DNA of 62,165 bases, from positions 1 to 62,165 of the forward strand of contig CAYWEM010000016.1 in the NCBI GenBank assembly GCA_964457225.1, in the 5' to 3' direction. The notes beneath the pieces were generated by a model that saw nothing but the letters and a program-made list of their open reading frames with translations, did no database searches and was not told the DNA's origin. Position numbers and translations under genes: made by a program. Positions 14,329 through 22,705 of the stretch are shown here, piece after piece. This DNA is from CAYWEM01 sp964457225. Its GTDB lineage: Bacteria > Acidobacteriota > Aminicenantia > UBA2199. How positions within the stretch are numbered: the stretch's first letter is position 1; each line of letters starts with the position of its first letter.

Positions 14329-16332
14329 ATGCCCGGTAAAAAGGGGAAAACACCGAGCAAAAACGGCGCTGTTGCGAAAAGGGCGGGAAAAAAGAAAAAC
14401 AATTCCGGGAAAAGTGCCAACGAGGAAAGACTGGAATACGCGCTGGATGCAAGCCGTATCGCCGTCTGGGACTGGGACCTGCAAAACGGCCGGGTTTATT
14501 TCGATCCCCTTTATTACACCATGCTCGGGTTTGAGCCCAATGAATTCCCGGCTTCTTACCGGAGCTGGAGCGAATTACTGCATCCCGAGGACCGGGAGGC
14601 CACTGAAAAGTGTGTCCAGGAGCATCTTGATCAGCTCAAGGAAGGCTTTGACGTCGAATTCCGCATGCGCACCAGGGATGGCGGCTGGCGCTGGATACTG
14701 GGCCGCGGCCGTATCGTGGACCGGGATGAACAGGGCAAGCCCCTGCGCATGATCGGCACTCATACCGATATCAGCGAGGTCAAGCGGGCCGAGGAAGAAC
14801 TGCGCCTGAAATCGCTGGTCCTGGACCAGATCAACGACATGGTCACGGTTACCGACCTTGACGGTTTTATCACCTATGTCAACGACGCCGAGGTGCGCAG
14901 CCTGGGCCGGCCGCGCTCCGAACTGCTGGGACAGAGCGTGCGGAGCTACGGCCAGAAGGAGGGCCAGGGCGGCACCCAGCAGGAGATCATCGAACGAACC
15001 CGGGAGCAAGGAAGCTGGCGCGGGGAAATAGTCAATTACAGCGCCGACGGCCGGGAGATTCTGCTTGACTGCCGGGTGCAACTGGTCAGGGACGAGCAGG
15101 GCAGGCCGCTGGCCATGTGCGGTATCGCCACCGATATCAGCGCCAACCGCCGGGCCGAAGAGGAACGCGAAAAACTCTACGTGAAAATGCAGCAGGCCCA
15201 GAAACTGGAATCCCTGGGCTTGCTGGCCGGAGGCATAGCCCACGATTTCAACAACCTGCTGACCGCCATAATGGGCCACCTGGAACTGGGCCTGATGAAC
15301 ATGCCCGTCGGAGCCCCGGCCCGGCGCAACCTGGAGCAGTCGCTGGTTTCTTCCCGGCGGGCCGCCGACCTGGCGCGCCAGATGCTTGCTTATTCGGGCA
15401 AAGGACGTTTTGTCATCGAATCGATCGGGATCAACGATGTCCTGCGGGAAATGCTGCAGATGCTGGAAGTGTCTATTTCCAAGAAGGCCAGGCTCGAACT
15501 GAAGCCGGCCGAAGGGATACCGGCGGTTGAAGCCGACATCACCCAACTGCGCCAGGTGATCATGAACCTGGTCATCAACGCTTCTGAATCCCTGGAAGAC
15601 CGGGAAGGAGTTATTCGCGTCAGTACGGGAAAAAGGAAATGCTCGGCTGACTACCTGCACCATGTCTGGAACCCGGACGAACTGCCGGCCGGGGAATACG
15701 TTTATCTCGAAGTGGCCGATGAAGGCTGCGGCATGGAAGCCGCTGTCGTTGAACGTATTTTTGACCCTTTCTATTCCACCAAGTTCACCGGACGCGGACT
15801 GGGTCTGCCGGCAGTGCTGGGCATAGTACGGGGTCATCGGGGCACGATCCGGGTCAAGAGTAAAAAAGGTCGCGGTTCGGTGTTCACGGTGCTGCTGCCG
15901 GCATTGGAAAAAGCCACGGGCAAGCCGGGCGAAACAATGGAACCCAGCCCGGAATGGCAGGCCCGGGGCCGGGTTCTGCTGGTTGACGATGAAGAGGCGG
16001 TTTTGGAAGTTACCCGGGAAATGCTGCAGCGGCTGGGGCTGGAGGTGATCACCGCCCGGGACGGCCTGCAGGCCCTGGAAATTCTGAGAACCGGCCGGGA
16101 TTTCGCCTGTGTCGTGCTTGATTTGACCATGCCTCGGCTGGACGGCGAAGAAACTTTCCGCAGGTTGAAAACACTGCGGCCCGGGCAAAAAGTCCTGCTG
16201 GCCAGCGGTTACAACGAACAGGAAGTAGTCCAGCGCTTCCTGGGCAGCGGCCTGAACGGATTCATTCAGAAGCCTTTCCAGTTCAGTACCCTGCGCGATA
16301 AACTGCGAGCCGTACTGGAAAGCGGCGAATAG
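14329..16332 (+). CDS. Hybrid sensor histidine kinase (PAS-PAS-HisKA-HATPase-receiver)
   Basis: A 667-residue, apparently cytoplasmic protein with no membrane segment. Two PAS/PAC units (about residues 30-160 and 165-285), then the phospho-acceptor helix LLAGGIAHDFNNLL, an ATPase domain (NLVINASESL, DEGCGM, RGLGLPAVLGIV) and a C-terminal receiver (LLVDDEE, phospho-acceptor aspartate in VVLDLTMP, KPF lysine). ATG 14329 follows GAGGAG; an upstream TTG at 14302 is weaker. The internal-receiver layout suggests a phosphorelay. It stands between the tungstate and flagellar operons and might tune either; the signal is not identifiable. Confidence 0.85.
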   Translation: MPGKKGKTPSKNGAVAKRAGKKKNNSGKSANEERLEYALDASRIAVWDWDLQNGRVYFDPLYYTMLGFEPNEFPASYRSWSELLHPEDREATEKCVQEHLDQLKEGFDVEFRMRTRDGGWRWILGRGRIVDRDEQGKPLRMIGTHTDISEVKRAEEELRLKSLVLDQINDMVTVTDLDGFITYVNDAEVRSLGRPRSELLGQSVRSYGQKEGQGGTQQEIIERTREQGSWRGEIVNYSADGREILLDCRVQLVRDEQGRPLAMCGIATDISANRRAEEEREKLYVKMQQAQKLESLGLLAGGIAHDFNNLLTAIMGHLELGLMNMPVGAPARRNLEQSLVSSRRAADLARQMLAYSGKGRFVIESIGINDVLREMLQMLEVSISKKARLELKPAEGIPAVEADITQLRQVIMNLVINASESLEDREGVIRVSTGKRKCSADYLHHVWNPDELPAGEYVYLEVADEGCGMEAAVVERIFDPFYSTKFTGRGLGLPAVLGIVRGHRGTIRVKSKKGRGSVFTVLLPALEKATGKPGETMEPSPEWQARGRVLLVDDEEAVLEVTREMLQRLGLEVITARDGLQALEILRTGRDFACVVLDLTMPRLDGEETFRRLKTLRPGQKVLLASGYNEQEVVQRFLGSGLNGFIQKPFQFSTLRDKLRAVLESGE

Positions 16333-16440
16333 CCGGGCAGCTTTGCCGCAGTTTTCATTCACTGCGTCAATATCTTGACGGATCAGATTCGGTTGGCCGA
16401 CCGCAAAAGGGCTCTACAAGGGGTTTTTAATCAAAAAAAG

Positions 16441-16475
16441 CCGCTTGGAACGAGCCTTGCTTTCCAAGTAAGCGG
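16441..16475 (+). promoter_or_regulatory. Stem-loop touching the motA ribosome binding site
   Basis: CCGC plus TTGGAA (16441-16450) pairs with TTCCAA (16462-16467) plus GCGG (16472-16475), leaving a four-base bulge. The last pairs include the first bases of the GCGGAGG site serving the TTG start at 16484. It may damp motA translation. The remaining 16333-16440 bases show no gene. Confidence 0.4.
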
Positions 16476-16483
16476 AGGCAGGC

Positions 16484-17266
16484 TTGGACATAGCAACTTT
16501 TCTCGGCATCATCAGTGCTTTCGGGCTGGTTACCATCGCCATCATCCTGCAGGGCGATTTTTCCATATTTTTGAACGTAAACGCCCTGCTGATAGTCCTG
16601 GGAGGTACCCTGGGCGCCACCCTGATCCACTACCCGCTGAAGGACGTGGTCAGGGTGTTCAACGTGGCCCGTAACGTCTTCTTCTACCGCGAGACCGAGG
16701 CCGATTTCGCCGGCCTGATACCACTGCTGGTACGCTATGCCAAGCTGGCCCGGCGTGAAGGCCTGATCGCCCTGGAACGCATATTGCCGGAAATCGATGA
16801 CCAGTTCTTTTACGAGGGTATGCGCATGGTGGTGGATGGTTTCAGCCCTGATACCATGCGCCAGATCCTGCGCAATGAAATAGACTTTCACGCCGCCCGG
16901 CACCGGGTCGGTATTTCAATTTTCCGCACCATGGGCCAGTACGCGCCGTCTTTCGGCATGATAGGTACCCTGATCGGCCTGATCTTCATGCTGCGTTCCC
17001 TGCAGGATCCGGCCGCTGTGGCCTCAGGCATGGCCGTGGCCCTGGTGACCACTTTTTACGGGGCCATGCTGGCCAATATAGTTTTCCTGCCCATAGCCGG
17101 GAAATTGCAGGAACGCTCCAAGTCGGAACTGCTCAAAAAGGAAATGGTGCTGGCCGGTATTCTCTCCATTCAGTCAGGTGAGACCCCGGGCATGGTGGAA
17201 CAGCGCATGATTTCCTTTCTGCCCACCGGGTTCCGCCGGATCTACGGTGAAGAGGTGCTGAAGTGA
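16484..17266 (+). CDS. motA: Flagellar stator protein MotA
   Basis: A 260-residue inner-membrane protein with four membrane segments (ATFLGIISAFGLVTIAIIL at the N-terminus, the large cytoplasmic loop with RREGLIALE and HAARHRVG, then APSFGMIGTLIGLIFML and AVALVTTFYGAMLANIVFLPIA). These match MotA, the outer ring of the proton or sodium-driven stator. The start is TTG 16484 (MDIATF), supported by GGAGG five bases upstream. First gene of the flagellar operon, overlapping the next by one base. Confidence 0.9.
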   Translation: MDIATFLGIISAFGLVTIAIILQGDFSIFLNVNALLIVLGGTLGATLIHYPLKDVVRVFNVARNVFFYRETEADFAGLIPLLVRYAKLARREGLIALERILPEIDDQFFYEGMRMVVDGFSPDTMRQILRNEIDFHAARHRVGISIFRTMGQYAPSFGMIGTLIGLIFMLRSLQDPAAVASGMAVALVTTFYGAMLANIVFLPIAGKLQERSKSELLKKEMVLAGILSIQSGETPGMVEQRMISFLPTGFRRIYGEEVLK

Positions 17267-17946
17267 TGGAAGCCGCTCCTCTGATCGATTCCGGGGAAAA
17301 CTCGGCAAACGAGACCGGCTGGCTGCCGCTCTTCATCTCGCTGATGCTGGTTCTGCTGACTTTCCTGGTGTTCCTGGTGACCTACAGTGAACCGGACCCG
17401 GAAAAGGCGGAAAGCTTTCGCGGTGAATTCCGGCGCCGCCTGATCGTCAACCGGGAAGGCCCGGGCGGCCCTTTGCCGGCCGCTTCCCAAGCCGTTGCCG
17501 ACCCACTGCAACTGGTGGTCACCAGGCTGAAAAGCGAGGGCCTTTCGGTCCGGCTGATCGACGAATTTTTGACACTCAGCCTTGTCAGGGATTTAATGGT
17601 CAGTGAAATCAAATCGGGAGTGGCCGTGACCCTGCCGGAAGTTTTGCTTTTCGCCGGTAACGGGCGGGAGTTGACCCGCAATTCGAGAAGATTAATGGAG
17701 CGCTTTGCCTTCCTGGCCGCGGAACTGCCTTACCTGGTGGAGATCAAAACCTTCATGAGGGTGACTGCTGCCGGGAATGAACTGGCCGGCCTGGAAGAAG
17801 GGGGCAGGCGTTCCCTTGGGCTGTACCGGGAAATGCTGGCTCGGGGGGTGGCGCCGGAGAAACTGAAAGCCTCGGCTTTCCTGCTGGTTCCGGCCGATTC
17901 CGGTGCGGCCCGGGTGGAAATTGAATTCAAGGAGCCCGAGCTGTGA
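17266..17946 (+). CDS. Degenerate MotB-like protein lacking the channel aspartate
   Basis: A 226-residue protein with one N-terminal membrane segment and a C-terminal region that follows the OmpA-like length and position but has lost the GHTD and NRRVEI motifs. Aligning its segment PLFISLMLVLLTFLVFL with the true MotB next door (VTFADMLTLLLTFFVFV) places serine 25 where the ion-carrying aspartate should be. So it looks like a MotB paralogue that cannot carry ions or hold peptidoglycan in the usual way. GTG 17263 is an alternative start; ATG 17266 overlaps the motA stop by one base. Confidence 0.7.
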   Translation: MEAAPLIDSGENSANETGWLPLFISLMLVLLTFLVFLVTYSEPDPEKAESFRGEFRRRLIVNREGPGGPLPAASQAVADPLQLVVTRLKSEGLSVRLIDEFLTLSLVRDLMVSEIKSGVAVTLPEVLLFAGNGRELTRNSRRLMERFAFLAAELPYLVEIKTFMRVTAAGNELAGLEEGGRRSLGLYREMLARGVAPEKLKASAFLLVPADSGAARVEIEFKEPEL

Positions 17947-18596
17947 TCGAAGTAAAGCGGGATTGGCGGGTCACTTTCGCCGACATGCTGACCCTGCTGC
18001 TGACCTTCTTCGTTTTCGTACTGGCCGTGGCCAGGTTTCGCAGTGATGATTTCAGGCGTTTCTGGCGTCAGCCGGACGGTTTTCGCACGGAAGAACAGCC
18101 CGGAGGCAGCCTGACCAGGTTTCCGCTGATTCCTGGAATCGCGCCCCCATTTTTACCGGTGGCCGCCGAGGAATTACTGCGGGACCTGGTTGAAGAGCTT
18201 GAACAGGGCAGCGGCCGGGGTGTCCGGTTTTACTACGATGAAAGCAAGCTGGCTCTCTGGATTCCGGAAGAAACCGGCTTTGCCCTGAACGAAATCAAAC
18301 CCTCGGGGCAGTTACTCGATTTCCTGCTTAACCTGGCTCCGCGCCTGGCCGGGGAAAATTATCCGCTCAGGATTGAAGGGCACACCGACAGTCTGCCTTC
18401 CCGCGGCCTGGACAACTACGAAATATCACTGCTGCGGGCCCTGGCCGTGGCTGAAGTACTGCTGAACCAGGGGATACCCGCGGAAAGACTGGCCGTGTCG
18501 GCTTACGGACCGCATCGCCCGGCGGCCGACAACGCCAGCGAAGCCGGCAGAATGATAAACAGGCGTGTTGAAATACACGTGATGCTCAACTATTGA
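17943..18596 (+). CDS. motB: Flagellar stator protein MotB
   Basis: A 217-residue protein starting at GTG 17943, overlapping the previous gene. Residues 10-28 (VTFADMLTLLLTFFVFVLA) form the membrane helix with the conserved channel aspartate D14. The C-terminal OmpA-like peptidoglycan-binding domain has IEGHTDSLPSRG, the YEISLLRALAVAEVL helix and MINRRVEIHV. It anchors the stator to the cell wall and carries ions with MotA. Confidence 0.88.
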   Translation: MIEVKRDWRVTFADMLTLLLTFFVFVLAVARFRSDDFRRFWRQPDGFRTEEQPGGSLTRFPLIPGIAPPFLPVAAEELLRDLVEELEQGSGRGVRFYYDESKLALWIPEETGFALNEIKPSGQLLDFLLNLAPRLAGENYPLRIEGHTDSLPSRGLDNYEISLLRALAVAEVLLNQGIPAERLAVSAYGPHRPAADNASEAGRMINRRVEIHVMLNY

Positions 18597-18608
18597 AGGA
18601 GGAAAAAA

Positions 18609-19166
18609 ATGGCCATATCGGAAGACAAGCAAACTCCCGAATCGGATGTCTCGCCGCCCAGGGGCAAGGGAATCCCGAAAATCGCCATATACCTGGCCAT
18701 AGCCCTTTTTGTCGCCGGGGCCGGATTCTTCGTCGGCAAAATCATCTTCGGCGGCCCGGCTGAACCGGCAGCCGAATTGCCGGTGATCGAGGCCGGGACT
18801 GAAGTGAAACCCAGTGAGGATGCCAGGCCGCCCCAGGAAATCAGGCCGGGTATACTACAGCTCGACGAATTCACGGTTAATCTCAATGACCCCTTCGGCC
18901 GCCGTTACGCCAACCTGCACATCGGACTGGAAATCGAAAACCGGGACCTGGTTTCCCGGATCAGGGAAGATGAACTGCTCATGCCGAGAATTCGCGACAT
19001 GGTGTTCATGATCGTGTCGGCCAAGGGCTACAACGAACTGAATACGGTTTCCGGCAAGATCACCCTGAAGGAAGAGATCCAGATCCGTCTCAACGAAATA
19101 ATCAAGCCGGTGCTGGGTCGGGAACCGGTTCGCGACGTTTATTTTTCAAAGTTCTTAATCCAATGA
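18609..19166 (+). CDS. fliL: Flagellar basal body-associated protein FliL
   Basis: A 185-residue protein with an N-terminal polar tail, one membrane helix (IAIYLAIALFVAGAGFFVG, about residues 25-45), a proline/glutamate-rich linker and a C-terminal periplasmic domain with LDEFTVNLND and the 'MRDMVFMIVSAKGYNEL' pattern (here IRDMVFMIVS). This is FliL, which associates with the stator. AAGGAGG lies just before ATG 18609 and its end overlaps the fliN gene by four bases. Confidence 0.85.
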   Translation: MAISEDKQTPESDVSPPRGKGIPKIAIYLAIALFVAGAGFFVGKIIFGGPAEPAAELPVIEAGTEVKPSEDARPPQEIRPGILQLDEFTVNLNDPFGRRYANLHIGLEIENRDLVSRIREDELLMPRIRDMVFMIVSAKGYNELNTVSGKITLKEEIQIRLNEIIKPVLGREPVRDVYFSKFLIQ

Positions 19167-19480
19167 AAAACCAGACCAGTGAAGCCCAGGCCAACGAAGT
19201 AAAGGATGCTTATGAAAAAGTCTTCAGCAAACTGAGCGGTGATTTCGAGGATTTCCTGGAAATTCCCATCCCGGTGAACGTGCTGATCGGCATCCGAAGG
19301 ATCAAGGTGCGTGAACTGCTCGGCCTGCGTCCGGGCACAATAATAGACCTGAAGCGCTCCGCCGGGGAAAGCCTGATGATCTTTCTGCATGATTCATACC
19401 TGGCCAAGGGGGAAGTGACGGTCATCGAGGATACTTTCGGGGTGCGCATAACGGAAATAAACGATCCCAGGAAGGTCTGA
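19163..19480 (+). CDS. fliN: Flagellar C-ring protein FliN (short copy)
   Basis: A 105-residue SpoA-fold protein. The C-terminal 75 residues carry the FliN signature (IPVNVLIGIRRIKVRELLGLRPGTIIDL, then LAKGEVTVIEDTFGVRITEI). This is the usual size for FliN, part of the switch complex. A second, larger FliN-domain gene lies at 28548, so the C-ring may contain two kinds of FliN. Confidence 0.85.
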   Translation: MKNQTSEAQANEVKDAYEKVFSKLSGDFEDFLEIPIPVNVLIGIRRIKVRELLGLRPGTIIDLKRSAGESLMIFLHDSYLAKGEVTVIEDTFGVRITEINDPRKV

Positions 19481-19840
19481 ATGGAAAACACCGCCGTGAA
19501 CGTGGCCGATTCTTTCTCGTTGTTCAAGATGTTTATTTCCCTGGGTTTTGTCCTGGGCCTGATCCTGGTCAGCGCCTGGCTGCTCAGGCGCTGGCAGGGA
19601 GCCCGGGTATCCGGGACCGGTTCCGGCGGATTGGCCGTGCTGACTTCCCTGCCGATCGGAGACCGCAAGTACCTGATGGTGGTGGCCGTGGGTGAAAAAT
19701 CCTTCCTGGTCGGAGTTACTCCGCAGTCGATATCCATGCTGGGCGAGGTTGACTTTTCAACATCGGCCGCGCCGCCGGCCGGGGAAGATTTCGCCGGACT
19801 TTTGCGCCGGGCCTGGCCCCTGGCCAAAAAGAAAAAATGA
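19481..19840 (+). CDS. fliO: Flagellar biosynthesis protein FliO
   Basis: A 119-residue protein with one membrane helix (LFKMFISLGFVLGLILVSAWLL), a basic segment RRWQGARV, then a cytoplasmic domain with LPIGDRKYLMVVAVGEKSFLVGVT, characteristic of FliO. It helps assemble FliP in the export gate. It follows fliN without a gap and overlaps fliP by four bases. Confidence 0.82.
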   Translation: MENTAVNVADSFSLFKMFISLGFVLGLILVSAWLLRRWQGARVSGTGSGGLAVLTSLPIGDRKYLMVVAVGEKSFLVGVTPQSISMLGEVDFSTSAAPPAGEDFAGLLRRAWPLAKKKK

Positions 19841-20586
19841 AAAAAATCCTCTTTTTTTCTGCTTTCCTGGCACTGGCGGCGATCGCACTGCCGGCCCAGG
19901 AATTTCCCGCCCTCAGTGTTGAAATAAGCGGCGGCGCGGCCGAGGGACAGCTTTCCTCGACTTTGCGCATCGTACTGCTGATAACCCTGCTGACCTTCCT
20001 GCCGGCCATTCTGATGATGATGACTTCCTTCACCCGAATAGTCATCACTTTTCATTTTCTCCGCCAGGCCATGGGTGTGCAGGGAGTGCCGCCCAACCAG
20101 GTGCTGATCGGCCTGAGCCTGTTCATGACTATTTTCGTGATGTCGCCGGTGGGTATGCAGATTCACAGTGCCGCCGTCCAGCCTTATCAACAGGGGGAGG
20201 TCAACGAGATGGACGCCCTGCAACTGGCGGCCCAGCCTCTGCAGGAGTTCATGCTGAGGCAGACCAGGGAAAAGGATCTTTCCCTTTTTTACGAACTCAG
20301 TCGCAAGGAGAGGCCCAAGAACCGTTCCGAGGTGGAAATGGTGGTCCTGGTGCCGGCATTTATCCTGTCTGAATTGAAGACCGCTTTTCAAATCGGCTTT
20401 TTACTGTTCATACCCTTCCTGATCATCGATATAGTGGTGGCCTCAATCCTGGTTTCCCTGGGCATGATCTTTCTGCCCCCGATCATGGTCGCCCTGCCTT
20501 TTAAAATCGTGCTTTTTATCCTGGCCGACGGCTGGCACCTGATAGTCGGCTCGATTCTGAAGAGTTTCAACCTGGGAGGCGGCTGA
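19837..20586 (+). CDS. fliP: Flagellar export gate protein FliP
   Basis: A 249-residue inner-membrane protein with a cleavable signal (MKKILFFSAFLALAAIALPAQ) and the very conserved FliP core: LTFLPAILMMMTSFTRIVITFHFLRQAMGVQGVPPNQVLIGLSLFMT, followed by PAFILSELKTAFQIGFLLFIPFLIIDIVVASILVSLGM. It forms the FliPQR pore. Its stop overlaps the fliQ start by one base. Confidence 0.93.
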   Translation: MKKILFFSAFLALAAIALPAQEFPALSVEISGGAAEGQLSSTLRIVLLITLLTFLPAILMMMTSFTRIVITFHFLRQAMGVQGVPPNQVLIGLSLFMTIFVMSPVGMQIHSAAVQPYQQGEVNEMDALQLAAQPLQEFMLRQTREKDLSLFYELSRKERPKNRSEVEMVVLVPAFILSELKTAFQIGFLLFIPFLIIDIVVASILVSLGMIFLPPIMVALPFKIVLFILADGWHLIVGSILKSFNLGGG

Positions 20587-20855
20587 TGGACAGCATGGTG
20601 GTTTTGACCGTTTTCAAGCAGGGGTTCTACACCGCCTTCCTGATCGCCGCACCCATTCTGCTGGTAAGCCTGGTGGTGGGCGTGCTTATATCTATTTTCC
20701 AGGCCGCCACCTCGATTTCCGACGCCACCCTGAACTTCGCGCCCAAGGTCCTCGCCGCCGGAGTCACCCTGATCCTGCTGTTGCCCTGGATGATCAACAA
20801 GGTGGTTGCCTTGCTGACCGGCCTCGTCGAAAACATACCGAGCCTGATAAAATGA
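20586..20855 (+). CDS. fliQ: Flagellar export gate protein FliQ
   Basis: An 89-residue protein with two membrane hairpin helices (FYTAFLIAAPILLVSLVVGVLISIFQAATSI and VLAAGVTLILLLPWMINKVVALL), the size and pattern of FliQ. Part of the FliPQR gate. Overlaps fliR by four bases. Confidence 0.92.
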   Translation: MDSMVVLTVFKQGFYTAFLIAAPILLVSLVVGVLISIFQAATSISDATLNFAPKVLAAGVTLILLLPWMINKVVALLTGLVENIPSLIK

Positions 20856-21631
20856 GCGTGCAAAACCTGATTGAATATCTGCCGCATTTTTTCGTGGTTT
20901 TCGTCCGTATCGGTTCTTTTGTCATATTCGTTCCTTTTTTCAACAATTCAGCCTTTATAACTTTCATCAAGGTCGGGTTCGTGGTTTCGCTCACCCTGCT
21001 GCTCATGCCGGCCCTGCCCCTGGCTTCCTGGGAACTGCCCCAGACCACGGTCGCTTTCACCCTGGTCCTGGCCGGAGAAGCAATGGTCGGTTTGTTGACC
21101 GGCTTTGCTTTTCTGACCGCCCTGACCGCCATGGAAGTGCTGGGCAATATGGTCGGCTTTCAAATGGCTTTCTCCATGGCCCGGGCCGTGGATCCATCCA
21201 TGGGGGAACAGAAAAACATCATCAGCGTGGCTCTGATTTTCTTTTCGGTTTACCTCTTTGTGGTTCTCGGCGGCGATCGCTACCTGATCAAGGTGCTGGC
21301 CGAGAGCTTCCGCATCCTGGAACCGGGGCTGTTCGTGGTTACAGACAAGTTGATTTACAGAATGGTCGGCCTGCTGGCGGCCTCTTTCGTGGTCGGTTTC
21401 AGGCTGGCTTCGCCGCTGGTGTTGCTTTTGCTGGCGATTGACGTCACCCTGGGCGTAATCGGCAAGACCTCCCAGAAAATGCAGATCTTCTTCGTCGGCC
21501 TGCCCCTGAAAGTAGGCCTGGGACTGCTTGGCCTGACCCTGCTGCTTGATTTCATCCGGGCGCTCTGGTCGGGCGAAACCCTGTTGGTGCCTGAACGGGC
21601 CGCTGAACTGATCGCCGGTTTGAGAGGATAA
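20852..21631 (+). CDS. fliR: Flagellar export gate protein FliR
   Basis: A 259-residue protein with about six membrane segments. FliR features include FVVFVRIGSFVIFVPFFNN, GEAMVGLLTGFAFLTALTAMEVLGNMVGFQMAFSMARAVDP and the C-terminal KMQIFFVGLPLKVGLGLLGL. It closes the FliPQR assembly next to FlhB, whose gene follows after three bases. Confidence 0.92.
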   Translation: MSVQNLIEYLPHFFVVFVRIGSFVIFVPFFNNSAFITFIKVGFVVSLTLLLMPALPLASWELPQTTVAFTLVLAGEAMVGLLTGFAFLTALTAMEVLGNMVGFQMAFSMARAVDPSMGEQKNIISVALIFFSVYLFVVLGGDRYLIKVLAESFRILEPGLFVVTDKLIYRMVGLLAASFVVGFRLASPLVLLLLAIDVTLGVIGKTSQKMQIFFVGLPLKVGLGLLGLTLLLDFIRALWSGETLLVPERAAELIAGLRG

Positions 21632-21634
21632 AAC

Positions 21635-22705
21635 ATGGCCGGGGACAAGCAGAACAAGACCGAGAAACCGACGCACTGGAGGCTGAAAAAGGCCAAGGAA
21701 AAAGGTAATGTGCCTCGTTCCCGGGAACTGGCCATGTCTTTCTCCCTGTTGATTTCGATTTTCTTTTTCGCCCTTTTCGCCCCGGTCATGGGGCGGACCA
21801 TGTTGAACATGACCCGTTTCTACCTCGGCTCGGCCGCTGAAAGGGAAGTGACGCTGAGCAGCCTGCAGTTGATCATCAACGACGCTTTTTCAAATTACCT
21901 GGCCATCGTCGGCCCTCTTTTCCTGATCCTGATCTGCGCGATTTTCCTGGTCAACGTGGTGCAGGGTGGTTTTCGCATCGTGCCTTCCAACTTGAAACTG
22001 AAGTGGGAAAAACTGAATTTTTTCAAGGGACTGAAAAAGGTTGTTTTATCAGTGGAATCGGTCTTTGAACTGGTCAAATCGCTGGTCAAGGTACTGATCA
22101 TAGGCCTGATTGCTTATTATTCCATAAAAAGCGATCTCTTCCTGTTTGTCAGCATGCCCAGTCAGAACGTTGAAGAGATCCTGGTTTTGATGGGCCGGAT
22201 TTTTTTCAAGCTGATTCTGAACATAGTGATATTTCTGCTGATACTCTCCGTTTTCGACTACATCTGGGTTAAATGGCGTTACATCCAGGGCATGAAGATG
22301 AGCAAGGATGAAATCAAGGACGAATACAAGATGCATGAAGGTGATCCCAAGATCAAGAGCAAGCGGCGCTCCATTCAGATGCGCCTGGCCATGCAGCGCA
22401 TGATGGCCGCCGTGCCCAAGGCGGACGTGGTGATCACCAACCCCGATCACTATGCCGTGGCCCTGGCCTACGAGTACAAGAAGATGGCCGCGCCCAGGGT
22501 GCTGGCCAAGGGACGGGGCCTGGTGGCCAGGCGTATAAAACAGATCGCCCGGGAAAACAAGGTGCCCCTGGTGGAAAACCCGCCCCTGGCCCGGGGGCTT
22601 TTCGCCGCCGCTGAAGTAGGCGACTTCATTCCGGCTGAATACTTCAGAGCCGTGGCTGAAGTGCTGGCTTACATCTATCGTCTCAAGGGCAGGAAGGTGG
22701 CCTGA
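21635..22705 (+). CDS. flhB: Flagellar export switch protein FlhB (NPDH variant)
   Basis: A 356-residue protein: N-terminal basic tail (KPTHWRLKKAKEKGNVPRSRELA), four membrane segments and a cytoplasmic tail with DEIKDEYKMHEGDPKIKSKRR. The autocleavage site that is normally NPTH reads NPDH here (VVITNPDHYAVALAYEYKKM). Asn and Pro, needed for cleavage, remain, but Thr is replaced by Asp. The tail ends with the EIPAEYFRAVAEVLAYIYRLK segment. It switches export from hook to filament subunits. Confidence 0.92.
   Translation: MAGDKQNKTEKPTHWRLKKAKEKGNVPRSRELAMSFSLLISIFFFALFAPVMGRTMLNMTRFYLGSAAEREVTLSSLQLIINDAFSNYLAIVGPLFLILICAIFLVNVVQGGFRIVPSNLKLKWEKLNFFKGLKKVVLSVESVFELVKSLVKVLIIGLIAYYSIKSDLFLFVSMPSQNVEEILVLMGRIFFKLILNIVIFLLILSVFDYIWVKWRYIQGMKMSKDEIKDEYKMHEGDPKIKSKRRSIQMRLAMQRMMAAVPKADVVITNPDHYAVALAYEYKKMAAPRVLAKGRGLVARRIKQIARENKVPLVENPPLARGLFAAAEVGDFIPAEYFRAVAEVLAYIYRLKGRKVA

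Noticed and set aside
14575..16362. 595-codon open frame on the minus strand over the histidine kinase
   Set aside because: It is a mirror of a clear PAS/kinase/receiver gene in GC-rich DNA; the antisense product is Q/G/H/F-rich without domain features or ribosome site.
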